Shown in pieces: positions 27,861 to 36,355 of a stretch of DNA of 49,927 bases. The translations under genes were made by a program, and so were the position numbers. The stretch's first letter is position 1; each line of letters begins with the position of its first letter. The notes below the pieces were generated by a model. That model ran no database searches. It was not told where the DNA came from and was given only the letters and a program-made list of their open reading frames with translations. Source of the DNA: Gammaproteobacteria bacterium (GTDB lineage Bacteria > Pseudomonadota > Gammaproteobacteria > Arenicellales > UBA868); contig JAKUQS010000020.1 of the NCBI GenBank assembly GCA_022451485.1, positions 1 to 49,927 on the forward strand, given 5' to 3'.

Positions 27861-28895
27861 ATGACGCGCTTATTGTTAAAAAATATCGTAGGAGGACTGC
27901 TATTACTGGCAGCGAATAGTGTGAAGGGGGCAGATGTATCACTCGGTGATTTGGGTGCTGGCTTCACTCTTGGTGGATCCTCGATGTTTGTCCTTATTGT
28001 TGTTGTCCTGGCGGTAGTGGTGATATTCAAAGGTGTAAAAACCGTACCCCAGGGTTATGAGTTTACGGTTGAGAGATTCGGTCGGTTTACTCAGTCTCTA
28101 ACGCCCGGTTTGAACCTGATCGTGCCCTTCATTGATCGAATCACTCACAAAGTGAATATGATGGAACAGGTCTTGGATATTGAGTCCCAAAGCGTGATTT
28201 CTAGAGACAACGCTGTCATTCAGGCGGATGGAGTCGTTTTTTTTCAGGTGCTGGAGTCGAGCAAGGCCACATACGAAGTGAATGATCTCTACAATGCAAT
28301 GCAGAATCTATGCTTGACGAATATTCGAACGGTCTTGGGCGCCATGGCACTGGACGAGATTCTTTCGAACCGCGACGAGATCAATGCGAGTTTGTTAGGC
28401 GTCGTTGATGCGGCTACGGATCCCTGGGGCATCAAGGTTACTCGAATCGAAATCAAGGATCTTGAACCACCTGCTGACTTGGTTGAGGCGATGGGGCGTC
28501 AGATGAAGGCTGAGCGTCAGAAGCGTGCGGATATCCTGGAGGCAGAAGGCAAAAGACAAGCCGAAATTCTGCGCGCAGAGGGTGAGAAGCAAGGAGCTAT
28601 TCTTGATGCTGAGGGTCGGCGGGAATCTGCATACCGAGATGCCGAAGCGAGAGAACGGCTTGCAGCAGCGGAAGCCAACGCGACCAAATTGGTGTCTGAT
28701 GCGATCGCAAGTGGAGATGCCAGAGCGATTAACTATTTTGTTGCACAGAAGTATATTGAGGCTTTGCAAGCGATTGGATCAGCAGAGAACGAGAAGCTTG
28801 TGCTCCTGCCGATGGAAGCCACCGGTATCCTAGGATCACTGGCCGGAATTGGTGAGTTGTCTAAGGATATTTTTGGTAGGAAGACCGGGTCCTGA
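27861..28895 (+). CDS. SPFH/band 7 membrane protein (QmcA/stomatin-like)
   Basis: A 344-residue stomatin/prohibitin-family protein. I choose ATG 27861 because AAGGAG lies 7 bases upstream; ATG 27855 would be too close. An N-terminal hydrophobic leader (LLLKNIVGGLLLLAANSVKG) is followed by a second membrane segment (SMFVLIVVVLAVVVIF) and the SPFH core from VPQGYEFTVERFGRF through NAVIQADGVVFFQV. A long Ala/Glu/Arg-rich coiled coil (about 210-285) mediates oligomers. Such proteins form large membrane assemblies that organise lipids and proteases. The TGA shares bases with the ATG of the NfeD gene. Confidence 0.92.
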   Translation: MTRLLLKNIVGGLLLLAANSVKGADVSLGDLGAGFTLGGSSMFVLIVVVLAVVVIFKGVKTVPQGYEFTVERFGRFTQSLTPGLNLIVPFIDRITHKVNMMEQVLDIESQSVISRDNAVIQADGVVFFQVLESSKATYEVNDLYNAMQNLCLTNIRTVLGAMALDEILSNRDEINASLLGVVDAATDPWGIKVTRIEIKDLEPPADLVEAMGRQMKAERQKRADILEAEGKRQAEILRAEGEKQGAILDAEGRRESAYRDAEARERLAAAEANATKLVSDAIASGDARAINYFVAQKYIEALQAIGSAENEKLVLLPMEATGILGSLAGIGELSKDIFGRKTGS

Positions 28896-29362
28896 TGGAC
28901 GAACTCTTTAGTCATGTCGTTCACTGGACTTGGTGGATTATTGCCGTTGTCCTGATCATCCTGGAGGTGTCAGCGCCAGGGACGTTCTTTCTATGGATGG
29001 GGGTGTCTGCGGGTGTGGTGGGGGTCGGACTCTTATTGGTTCCAGAACTAGCGTGGGAGTTACAGCTCACCTTATTTTCCACTTTGTCAGTTATTACCAT
29101 CCTGCTCTCGCGCAGATATCTGCAGAAGAACAAAGGCGGCCACTCGAAACTCAGTCAGAGAGGGAAACGCTATATTGGGAGAACTGTGACGGTTGCGGAA
29201 GTCATAACAAACGGTATTGGAAAGGTACAGATAGAAGACACGTTATGGAGAGCGCGGGGAGCCGATGCTGCTGTTGGGGAGCAGGTAAAGATAGTGGCTA
29301 TCGAGGGCGCGACCTTTGAGGTTGAAGACATCGCGGCAGAGTCCAGCGAATCAGCGCAGTGA
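28895..29362 (+). CDS. NfeD family membrane protein
   Basis: A 155-residue short-form NfeD protein. The N-terminal half has two to three membrane segments (TWWIIAVVLIILEVSAPGTFF, in two parts near residues 9-29, then SAGVVGVGLLLVPELAW and a third with LFSTLSVITILLS). The C-terminal half, from KRYIGRTVTVAE, is the OB-fold domain ending in GATFEVE. It works with its SPFH partner in a membrane complex. The ATG overlaps the upstream TGA (TGATG), ensuring coupled translation, the standard arrangement for this pair. Confidence 0.92.
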   Translation: MDELFSHVVHWTWWIIAVVLIILEVSAPGTFFLWMGVSAGVVGVGLLLVPELAWELQLTLFSTLSVITILLSRRYLQKNKGGHSKLSQRGKRYIGRTVTVAEVITNGIGKVQIEDTLWRARGADAAVGEQVKIVAIEGATFEVEDIAAESSESAQ

Positions 29363-30122
29363 TTGGTGTAAGCAATCAACATTCAAGGGATCATCTGTTT
29401 GTCCGACCCAAATGAGTAGAGTGAAGGTGGTCGAGTGCCGACTGTCAACCATCGCCAAGATGGCTTAGCAACGCGATAAGTACGCAAGCGTCCGGTGTGC
29501 GCACTAGGGTGTGCGAAACGTGAATGAGCCTAGGGCCCCCTACCAAAGAATATTGATCACAAGTTTTCTGCCCCCGATTCCACACATTCGGGAACCGCTT
29601 TTGGTGAGTGCAGAAAATCTGGGTGTGCGTTGGTGGGTGTAAGCGCTTTCAAGGCTGATATAGCGTCGCCTCTTGACTGTCATGTTGACCGTAGAGACGT
29701 TGTTGAAAGTGATTTGTCGCTCGAGAGATACGGTTTGGTGATGTTACGTGATACATAACAAGCCATCTGCAATGTTGCTGGTCTGGTCTGATGGAAGCCA
29801 TGATGCAAGCGTTAATGAGTTTAAAGAGAATAAACGATTGGGCAGAGGGCGTCGCCATTTTCCACGCGATTGACTTTGACAGGGTGCCACAAAGGCTTAC
29901 TATGGATTGATGCATCAAAGTCCGAAGCAGAGCTGACAATTCTGAATCAAACAATCCCCGTCGATAGTTGCCAGATGCATCAGGAGGGTTCTCTTTTTGT
30001 GTCTGGGAGGATTAAAATTTCTAACAGAAGCCGGGAATGTAGTCGAAGCGCACTTGGGGGAAGTTGGTCTATCTTGATGTTGCCTTAAGTTTTTCCTTCC
30101 CTCCTTCCATCTGGAGAACAAA
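29363..30122. other. 760-base gene-poor region upstream of the MttB gene
   Basis: No frame here has both a ribosome site and recognisable protein character; the longest (minus, 29649-29954) looks like chance. I looked for glycine, cobalamin and SAM riboswitch signatures and saw none. The ribosome site GGAG of the next gene lies at the right end. Confidence 0.45.
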
Positions 30123-31643
30123 ATGACGAGTCGGCGGCGAGCGCGAAGGAAGGGCAAGGATTCTCGCACTCGAACAGCACACAGCCCTGCATTTATTAAT
30201 AGAAAGATTCCCTTTTTTGAGTTCCTTGCCGAGACGGATTTGCAGCTGATTGAAGATCAGTCGGAATGGTTGATGCAGGAGGTTGGTCTCGAGTTTCAGG
30301 ATGATCCGGAGGCGCTTACCCTGTGGCGAGCCGCGGGTGCTGACGTCACGGATACCCGAGTAAGGGCACCGCGCGGCATGGTGCGGAAACTGTGTGCGAC
30401 TGCGCCGCGCCAATTTACCCAGGTCGCGCGCAATCCTAGTCGATCCGTCAGTATCGGAGGGGATAGCCAAATATTCGCACCTGTTTATGGTGCTCCGTTC
30501 GTTCGAGATCTGCGGGGCGGACGTCGATATGGTTCGATCGCTGACTTTGAGAAACTGATTAAACTCACCTATCAACTGCCAAGCCTTCATCATGGTGGCT
30601 TTGTGACATGCGAGCCATGCGACGTACCTGTTTCAAAACGTCACCTGGATATGCTCTATGTCCATATGCGGTATTCCGATAAAGCGCACTTAGGGGCAAT
30701 CACAACTAAGGAACGGGCCGAAGATTCTGTGGCGATGGCGCGTATTGTGTTTGGTGAAGCCTTTCTGGAGTCGAACTGTGTCATCCTTGGGAACGTCAAT
30801 ACCAACTCACCGCTCCTGGTCGACAAAGTAGTTACTGAAGCGATACGTGTGTACTGCGGATCTGGTCAAGGCATCATTGTTGCCCCGTTTGTGCTTTCGG
30901 GAGCGATGGGGCCGGTCACTACCGCAGGATCCATTGCGCAGGCACTAGCCGAAGGTATGATGTGCTGTGCCTACAGTCAGTTGGTGCGACCCGGCGCACC
31001 CTTTGTTCTCGGGAATTTCTTATCTTCGATGAATCTCAGATCTGGTGCTCCGACTTTTGGAATGCCAGAAGCGGTTATGTCGAATTACATTGTGGGCCAG
31101 CTGGCGAGACGGTTGGGGGTTCCTCTGCGATGTGGAGGCGCATTAACGGCTTCGAAAATTTCTGACGCACAGGCTGCCTATGAAAGTGGTGATTCAATGC
31201 ATTCAACAGCGCTGGCGGGTTCAAATTTTACCCTCCATGCAGCGGGTTGGCTTGAGGGGGGGCTATGTACCGGTTTTGAGAAACTGGTCATGGACGCAGA
31301 TCGACTGGGTGCTTATGAGGTGCTTCTTAAGGGTTTGCCGCTGGATACCGATACGCTCGCGCGGGATGCGTATGCAGAGGTGCAGCCCGCCGGTCATTTT
31401 CTTGGGTCAAGCCACACCCTTAGGCACTACGAAACAGCATTGTTTGAAGCACAGCTTTCGGATAGCGAGAACGCGGAGAATTGGCAAGAAAATGGCAGCG
31501 AGGATATGCAACAAAGAGCATTTAAGCGCTGGAACAAACTACTCGATGTTTATACCCCGCCACCGATAGACCCGGCGCTAGATGATGCGTTGAAGGAGTT
31601 CGTCTCCAAACGGAAGGCGCAACTTCCGGACCAATGGTATTAG
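30123..31643 (+). CDS. MttB-family methyltransferase (non-pyrrolysine type)
   Basis: A 506-residue trimethylamine-methyltransferase-family protein. The arginine-rich start (MTSRRRARRKGKDSR), LEFQDDPEALTLWRAAGADV, and PTFGMPEAVMSNYIVGQLAR are family-like. The reading frame has no internal amber codon, so it belongs to the large non-pyrrolysine branch, whose known members include glycine betaine (MtgB) and other quaternary-amine methyltransferases that feed a corrinoid protein. No corrinoid protein or its activating enzyme is in the window. GGAG lies 6 bases before the ATG. The fusion gene follows after 170 bases. Confidence 0.88.
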   Translation: MTSRRRARRKGKDSRTRTAHSPAFINRKIPFFEFLAETDLQLIEDQSEWLMQEVGLEFQDDPEALTLWRAAGADVTDTRVRAPRGMVRKLCATAPRQFTQVARNPSRSVSIGGDSQIFAPVYGAPFVRDLRGGRRYGSIADFEKLIKLTYQLPSLHHGGFVTCEPCDVPVSKRHLDMLYVHMRYSDKAHLGAITTKERAEDSVAMARIVFGEAFLESNCVILGNVNTNSPLLVDKVVTEAIRVYCGSGQGIIVAPFVLSGAMGPVTTAGSIAQALAEGMMCCAYSQLVRPGAPFVLGNFLSSMNLRSGAPTFGMPEAVMSNYIVGQLARRLGVPLRCGGALTASKISDAQAAYESGDSMHSTALAGSNFTLHAAGWLEGGLCTGFEKLVMDADRLGAYEVLLKGLPLDTDTLARDAYAEVQPAGHFLGSSHTLRHYETALFEAQLSDSENAENWQENGSEDMQQRAFKRWNKLLDVYTPPPIDPALDDALKEFVSKRKAQLPDQWY

Positions 31644-31813
31644 ATGAAGGCGTTTGTGGGAGATTTCGGGATGAGCCTGTTAACTGATTACCGGGTATGT
31701 GGCCAAAGTAATCAGAAAAACCAACACAACTATTCTCCAATTTGTCGATTGCACTGCCACGCACTCATACGCTAGGGCATGATCACCGTCGAGCGAGGAA
31801 CAAAGACACTCTC

Positions 31814-34585
31814 ATGCGCGTAGATACGCCGACACAGTTTGCCATCGTGGGCGGAGGCCCCGCGGGTCTCTATATGGCTTATTGCCTGAAGCGGCGTATG
31901 CCCAATGCTGTCGTGTGTGTTTATGAGCAAAACACTGCCGATGCAACTTTTGGTTTTGGCATCGTGTTTTCAGACCAGGCCCTTGCTTTCCTCAAGCTCG
32001 ATGATCCGGAAACAGCGGCCGCTATTACTCCCCACATGACAACATGGCAGGACATGTGTCTCAACCATCGCGGCGAGGCCATTACGCTTGACGGTATCGG
32101 GTTTTCAGCCATAGGTCGCTTGCAGTTACTACAGCTCCTGCAACGGCGGGCGAGCGAAGCGGGTGTGAAGCTCTACTATGGGGTTTCCATTGAGAGTCTT
32201 GAACTGCTGGATTGGGCTCACCTCGTTATTGGAGCAGATGGATTAAATTCAGTTGTCCGTCAGGCCCATGCGCGTGAATTCGAGACCTCACTCTCCTATT
32301 TTTCGAACAAATTCATCTGGTATGGCACCACACAGACATTCGATACCCTGACGCAAACTTTTGTCGACACCGCGTGGGGTCCATTTAATGCCCATCATTA
32401 TTGTTTTGCTGCGGACTGCAGCACCTTTATTATCGAGTGCAGTTCGGATACCTGGCAACGAGCCGGTTTTCATCACATGAGTGAGGTGGCGGGGCGGCAA
32501 CGGTGCCAAGCTATTTTCGCCGAGGTATTGGGCGGCCATCGACTGATTGCAAATAAATCTGCTTGGAACCAGTTTCCAAAACTCTGGAACGACACTTGGA
32601 GCGTCGCAAACCGCGTATTGATTGGTGATGCCCTACACACAGCCCATTTCAGTATTGGCTCTGGCACACGCCTTGCTATCGAGGATGCAATCGCACTCGA
32701 TCGTGCGTTGGCCCAGACCCCCAACGATTTGCCCTGTGCCTTGGCGGACTATCAGGCGACGCGCCAACCTATCGTTCGAAAACTCGTTCAGGCGGCCAAC
32801 ACGAGTGCGCTCTGGTACGAGGATTTCGGACGTCGAATGGCGCTGAATCCCATCAATTTCGGATTCGATTACATTACCCGTTCAGGTCGGGTCACCATCG
32901 AGCGGCTGCGCCAGATTGCGCCTAGATTTGCGGCCACCTACGAAGCCAGGCCTTTGGCGCAGATGAGTGACCCCGTTGCCGACGATGCGCCAGGTGCCGA
33001 TGAAGTGGGTTTTCTGAAATGTCGACACGCGAACGCAAGTGAGATTCTGTTCGACAACTTGACGAATGGAAACAGGGATCGTCCGGCTATTAAATCGCAA
33101 TCGGGCACTGTCACTTATGCTGAACTTTGTGCCAATGCTGCTCGTTACGGTAATGCCATGCGCAACATAGGCCTAAAGCGTGGAGATCGAGTCATTCTTA
33201 TACTTGATGACACGCCTTCTTGTCCGGCAGCATTTTTTGGAGCTATGCGCGCCGGGTTCGTGCCGGTTGTTATTAATACGCTAACGCCACCGGATCTCTT
33301 GCGATTCTACCTTCAGGATACCGAAGCGCGTATTGCAATCAGCGAAGCGGAAGTTGCTGTCACATTTAATAAGGATGTCGTAACGGGAACACAACTTGAA
33401 AAACTTGTCATTGTTAACGGTAAAGGTACCAACAGTCGCGAAGCTATCACGGAACAAGAGTTTCTTGCGAGTGGTGAAGATAACCTTGCCGTTGTATCTA
33501 CTTCACCTGATGAGATGGCGTTTTGGCTTTATTCTTCAGGCACGACCGGTCGCCCGAAAGGTATTGTCCATCTGCACCACGACATGGCCTACACCGTGGC
33601 AAGTTATGCTGACAACATACTCAAGTTGACGCCCGATGATATCTGTTATTCCGTTCCCAAAATATTTTTTGCCTATGGCCTTGGAAACTCTCTAACCTTT
33701 CCATTCAGCGCCGGCGCGTGTTGTGTGCTGGTTTCTGGTCAACCGCGGCCCGAAACGGTATTAGACGCCATCGAAACCTATCGCCCAACGGTCTTCTTTG
33801 GGCTACCGACTTTGTACACTGCGCTTGCGCGCGCCGCATCTGCTGTCGGCACCGACTTTAGTTCACTAAGGTTATCCATCTCTGCGGCGGAAACATTGAG
33901 TGAAGCGGTGTTTGACGAGTGGCGTAAGCTTAGTGGGCAGGAAGTCATCGAGGGATTGGGCTCAACGGAGTTACTCCATATTTATCTGTCAAATGCTCCG
34001 GAAAAAAAGAAACTAGGAGCTGCCGGCCGGCGTGTACCTGGATATGAGCTTGAGCTTCGTGATGCCAACGGCAATGTGCTCGATGACAACGAAGAAGGTG
34101 TCCTTTGGGTGCGTGGGCACTCGAGTGCCCCGTTGTATTGGAATCGTCCGGATAAGAGTGCCGAGACCATGCAGGAGGATTGGGTCAATACGGGAGATCG
34201 CTTTTCTCGCGATAAGGAGGGTTATTATTTCTTCAAGGGTCGTGCCGACGATTTAATTAAGGTCAGCGGCCAGTGGGTCCATCCGCTGGAGGTCGAACGC
34301 TGTTTGCAAACCCATGTCCGTATTGCTGAGTGCGCCGTCTTGACTCATCGATTGGAAGACCAACGGATGACCCTGCGGGCGGTCGTGGTTCTTAAGGACG
34401 GCGTGCCCGCCAATGTTGAATCTGTAACGCGAGAGTTAAAGGATTTTGTGAAGCGCATGTTGTTGCCATACAAGTACCCCCGTATCATTGAGTACTTGGA
34501 CGAACTGCCCAAGACGGGAACTGGAAAACTGGATCGTCAGGCGTTGAAATCAAAAGTATCTGATGAGTGCGCGACCCTGCTTTGA
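31814..34585 (+). CDS. fused aryl-CoA hydroxylase and benzoate-CoA ligase-like protein
   Basis: A 923-residue two-domain enzyme. Residues 8-370 are an FAD monooxygenase like 2-aminobenzoyl-CoA and salicylyl-CoA hydroxylases: VGGGPAGLY (12-20), FGFGIVFSD (46-54), GADGLNSVVR (140-149) and GDALHTAHFSIGSGT (271-285). Residues about 403-923 are a benzoate-CoA-ligase-type adenylate-forming domain: LYSSGTTGRPKG (572-583), FFAYGLGNSLTFP, EGLGSTEL, VNTGDRFSRD and catalytic K905 in TGTGKLDR. One polypeptide could thus activate an aromatic acid as its CoA ester and hydroxylate it. ATG 31814 is chosen by alignment to the FAD motif; TTG 31742 is possible upstream. Substrate candidates are anthranilate, salicylate or benzoate. 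Confidence 0.9.
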   Translation: MRVDTPTQFAIVGGGPAGLYMAYCLKRRMPNAVVCVYEQNTADATFGFGIVFSDQALAFLKLDDPETAAAITPHMTTWQDMCLNHRGEAITLDGIGFSAIGRLQLLQLLQRRASEAGVKLYYGVSIESLELLDWAHLVIGADGLNSVVRQAHAREFETSLSYFSNKFIWYGTTQTFDTLTQTFVDTAWGPFNAHHYCFAADCSTFIIECSSDTWQRAGFHHMSEVAGRQRCQAIFAEVLGGHRLIANKSAWNQFPKLWNDTWSVANRVLIGDALHTAHFSIGSGTRLAIEDAIALDRALAQTPNDLPCALADYQATRQPIVRKLVQAANTSALWYEDFGRRMALNPINFGFDYITRSGRVTIERLRQIAPRFAATYEARPLAQMSDPVADDAPGADEVGFLKCRHANASEILFDNLTNGNRDRPAIKSQSGTVTYAELCANAARYGNAMRNIGLKRGDRVILILDDTPSCPAAFFGAMRAGFVPVVINTLTPPDLLRFYLQDTEARIAISEAEVAVTFNKDVVTGTQLEKLVIVNGKGTNSREAITEQEFLASGEDNLAVVSTSPDEMAFWLYSSGTTGRPKGIVHLHHDMAYTVASYADNILKLTPDDICYSVPKIFFAYGLGNSLTFPFSAGACCVLVSGQPRPETVLDAIETYRPTVFFGLPTLYTALARAASAVGTDFSSLRLSISAAETLSEAVFDEWRKLSGQEVIEGLGSTELLHIYLSNAPEKKKLGAAGRRVPGYELELRDANGNVLDDNEEGVLWVRGHSSAPLYWNRPDKSAETMQEDWVNTGDRFSRDKEGYYFFKGRADDLIKVSGQWVHPLEVERCLQTHVRIAECAVLTHRLEDQRMTLRAVVVLKDGVPANVESVTRELKDFVKRMLLPYKYPRIIEYLDELPKTGTGKLDRQALKSKVSDECATLL

Positions 34586-34990
34586 CTGATCGTTACGCTA
34601 TCTGTTGAGAGGTAGAAGGTGATTGGGACAGTGTGCGAGTCGCTTGTCTGTTGCATTACTTAGGATGAATCGGCGGTTTGTGCTTCGTGAGTGTTGCGGA
34701 TAGCACTCCAGGTCTCATCCGCAACGTCATGATCAGAATCCAATAATTCCTCCATGGAAGCGAGGGTATTGCCATAGCTGCAGTTGTAGCGGCGATGCTG
34801 CAGTTGATGATAAAAGTGGCTCAGATGAATGACTGGTTTCCCGCGGCCTGTCAATCAATCGTAGCCGGTAATGCGGGTCTTTATCCCCTTATTTGCACGA
34901 TCACCCTAGCATCCCGTAAGCTTATCGCCTTGTGAAGGTGACGCTACGTGTCTGTATTACCCACGCATAGCGAGCATTCAACCTGGCCCA
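34586..34990. other. intergenic region with a doubtful minus-strand frame
   Basis: 405 bases. A minus-strand frame at 34660-34854 (64 codons, TTG start directly after a stop codon) has protein-like acidic text near its end (SMEELLDSDHDVADETW) but no ribosome site. It could be a remnant of a lost gene. No other feature is supported. Confidence 0.35.
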
Positions 34991-36157
34991 ATGAATAGGG
35001 TGTTTCTCATGAACAATGATGTAATCGAAGTTGCCCCCATCGAGGATTCTGATTTCGAGACCTATATCCGCGAAGGCGAGAGGGCAGCCTTGGCATTGCC
35101 TAATCGAGGTCCGATGCGGTTCGACGATGAGGGTAACGTTCATCCAGAGATTCTTGCCGGATTCGATGAGTATGGATTTTATGTATTGGAGAGCGTGCTC
35201 AGCAGTGTTGAATTGGATGACTGGGAAGCGGATCTACAGGCGATTCGTGAAAATTTACCGATACACAAAGATGCCCAAATAGATGCAGCCGGAAGACCCG
35301 CTCTGGGCATAGACAGTATAGGCCCCTGTCTTATGTGGGCGAAGCCGCTTGGTGATCCTTTGGGTGGCACTACATTTAGCGGCGGTCGTCATCCCGTAAA
35401 GATGCAGGAACACACGAGGAAGGCGGGCATGCCGGAGGACATTGTTTATCTGATTATGGGGGCGCTGCGTTACTCTGACGCGCTCCTTCGTATTTCCGGT
35501 CATCCTCATTTGCTTGCCATTGCAGAGGCCGTCAATGGTGAAGATTTTGTTCCATTTAATGAAGCCATCTGGATCAAGGAACCGGGGTTAGGTTCCTCTA
35601 CCGCGTGGCACCAGGACGGTATCACCCATTGGAGTCATCCAGATTGGGATCAAGGTATACACGGAATGACCTTCCAGGTGCTGCTTTACGGGAGTTCTGG
35701 GGTGAATGGCTTATGGGTTTTGCCTGGAAGTCACAAGTCCGGCAAGGTCGATCTTCAGGCGCTAGCGGATGCTGCGGGTTCAGATCGATTGCTTGGTGCG
35801 GTGCCATACGTTTGCGGGCCAGGAGATGTCGTTATACATAATCGACAGCTTGTTCACGGTGCATTCGCAAATAGGAGTAAAGATTTTCGTGTGTCATTCA
35901 CATTTGGCACGCACAGACGATCTTCGATTCTTGATGTTGAGGCGGGGTTACATAATGCGACCGCCGTTTATGACGCGGCGCGGATACTCGAGAGATCTCG
36001 GATGATTGGTTATGCTATTGATGCCCGGCGACAGTATTTTCCAGACGAAACGCCGTACTGTTATAAGCCACTGGTAGGTATCGATGACGTGCAAGGGTGG
36101 TCGCCTGAGGTAAAAGGGTTGCTCCGTAATTACAACCTGCTTGATCTCAGTATTTGA
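34991..36157 (+). CDS. phytanoyl-CoA dioxygenase (PhyH) family protein
   Basis: A 388-residue Fe(II)/2-oxoglutarate dioxygenase. The iron triad is H207 and D209 (AWHQDG) with H289 (QLVHGAF); R300 in DFRVSFTF probably binds 2-oxoglutarate. VLPGSHKSG and GPGDVVIHN are typical PhyH segments. An in-frame ATG at 35009 is an alternative start with AGGGTG upstream. The family hydroxylates CoA esters, amino acids such as ectoine, or other small molecules. It lies 405 bases after the hydroxylase-ligase fusion on the same strand, so a link is possible but not shown. Confidence 0.9.
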   Translation: MNRVFLMNNDVIEVAPIEDSDFETYIREGERAALALPNRGPMRFDDEGNVHPEILAGFDEYGFYVLESVLSSVELDDWEADLQAIRENLPIHKDAQIDAAGRPALGIDSIGPCLMWAKPLGDPLGGTTFSGGRHPVKMQEHTRKAGMPEDIVYLIMGALRYSDALLRISGHPHLLAIAEAVNGEDFVPFNEAIWIKEPGLGSSTAWHQDGITHWSHPDWDQGIHGMTFQVLLYGSSGVNGLWVLPGSHKSGKVDLQALADAAGSDRLLGAVPYVCGPGDVVIHNRQLVHGAFANRSKDFRVSFTFGTHRRSSILDVEAGLHNATAVYDAARILERSRMIGYAIDARRQYFPDETPYCYKPLVGIDDVQGWSPEVKGLLRNYNLLDLSI

Positions 36158-36355
36158 TTGATGTGTGAGACCGGTGAGTGGGGACAGTCCTGAATCCAAG
36201 ACAAGGATGAGTGCCGTCAATGCGTCATCAGTGTCTGGAATGACAGATACAGGGTGTGTGCCGTAGCAGGTTTGATTCGTGAGGACAATGCCACCACGGA
36301 GTAGAGTCGAGCTGGGGGTTTCGTTATTGTGCTAAGTCGCCTTTTTGTAAGCGAT

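Noticed and set aside
29649-29954. 101-codon minus-strand frame in the gap before MttB
   Set aside because: No ribosome site, no family-like blocks, composition like a chance frame.
34660-34854. 64-codon minus-strand frame
   Set aside because: It starts with TTG right after a stop codon, has no ribosome site and matches no family; noted only as a possible remnant.
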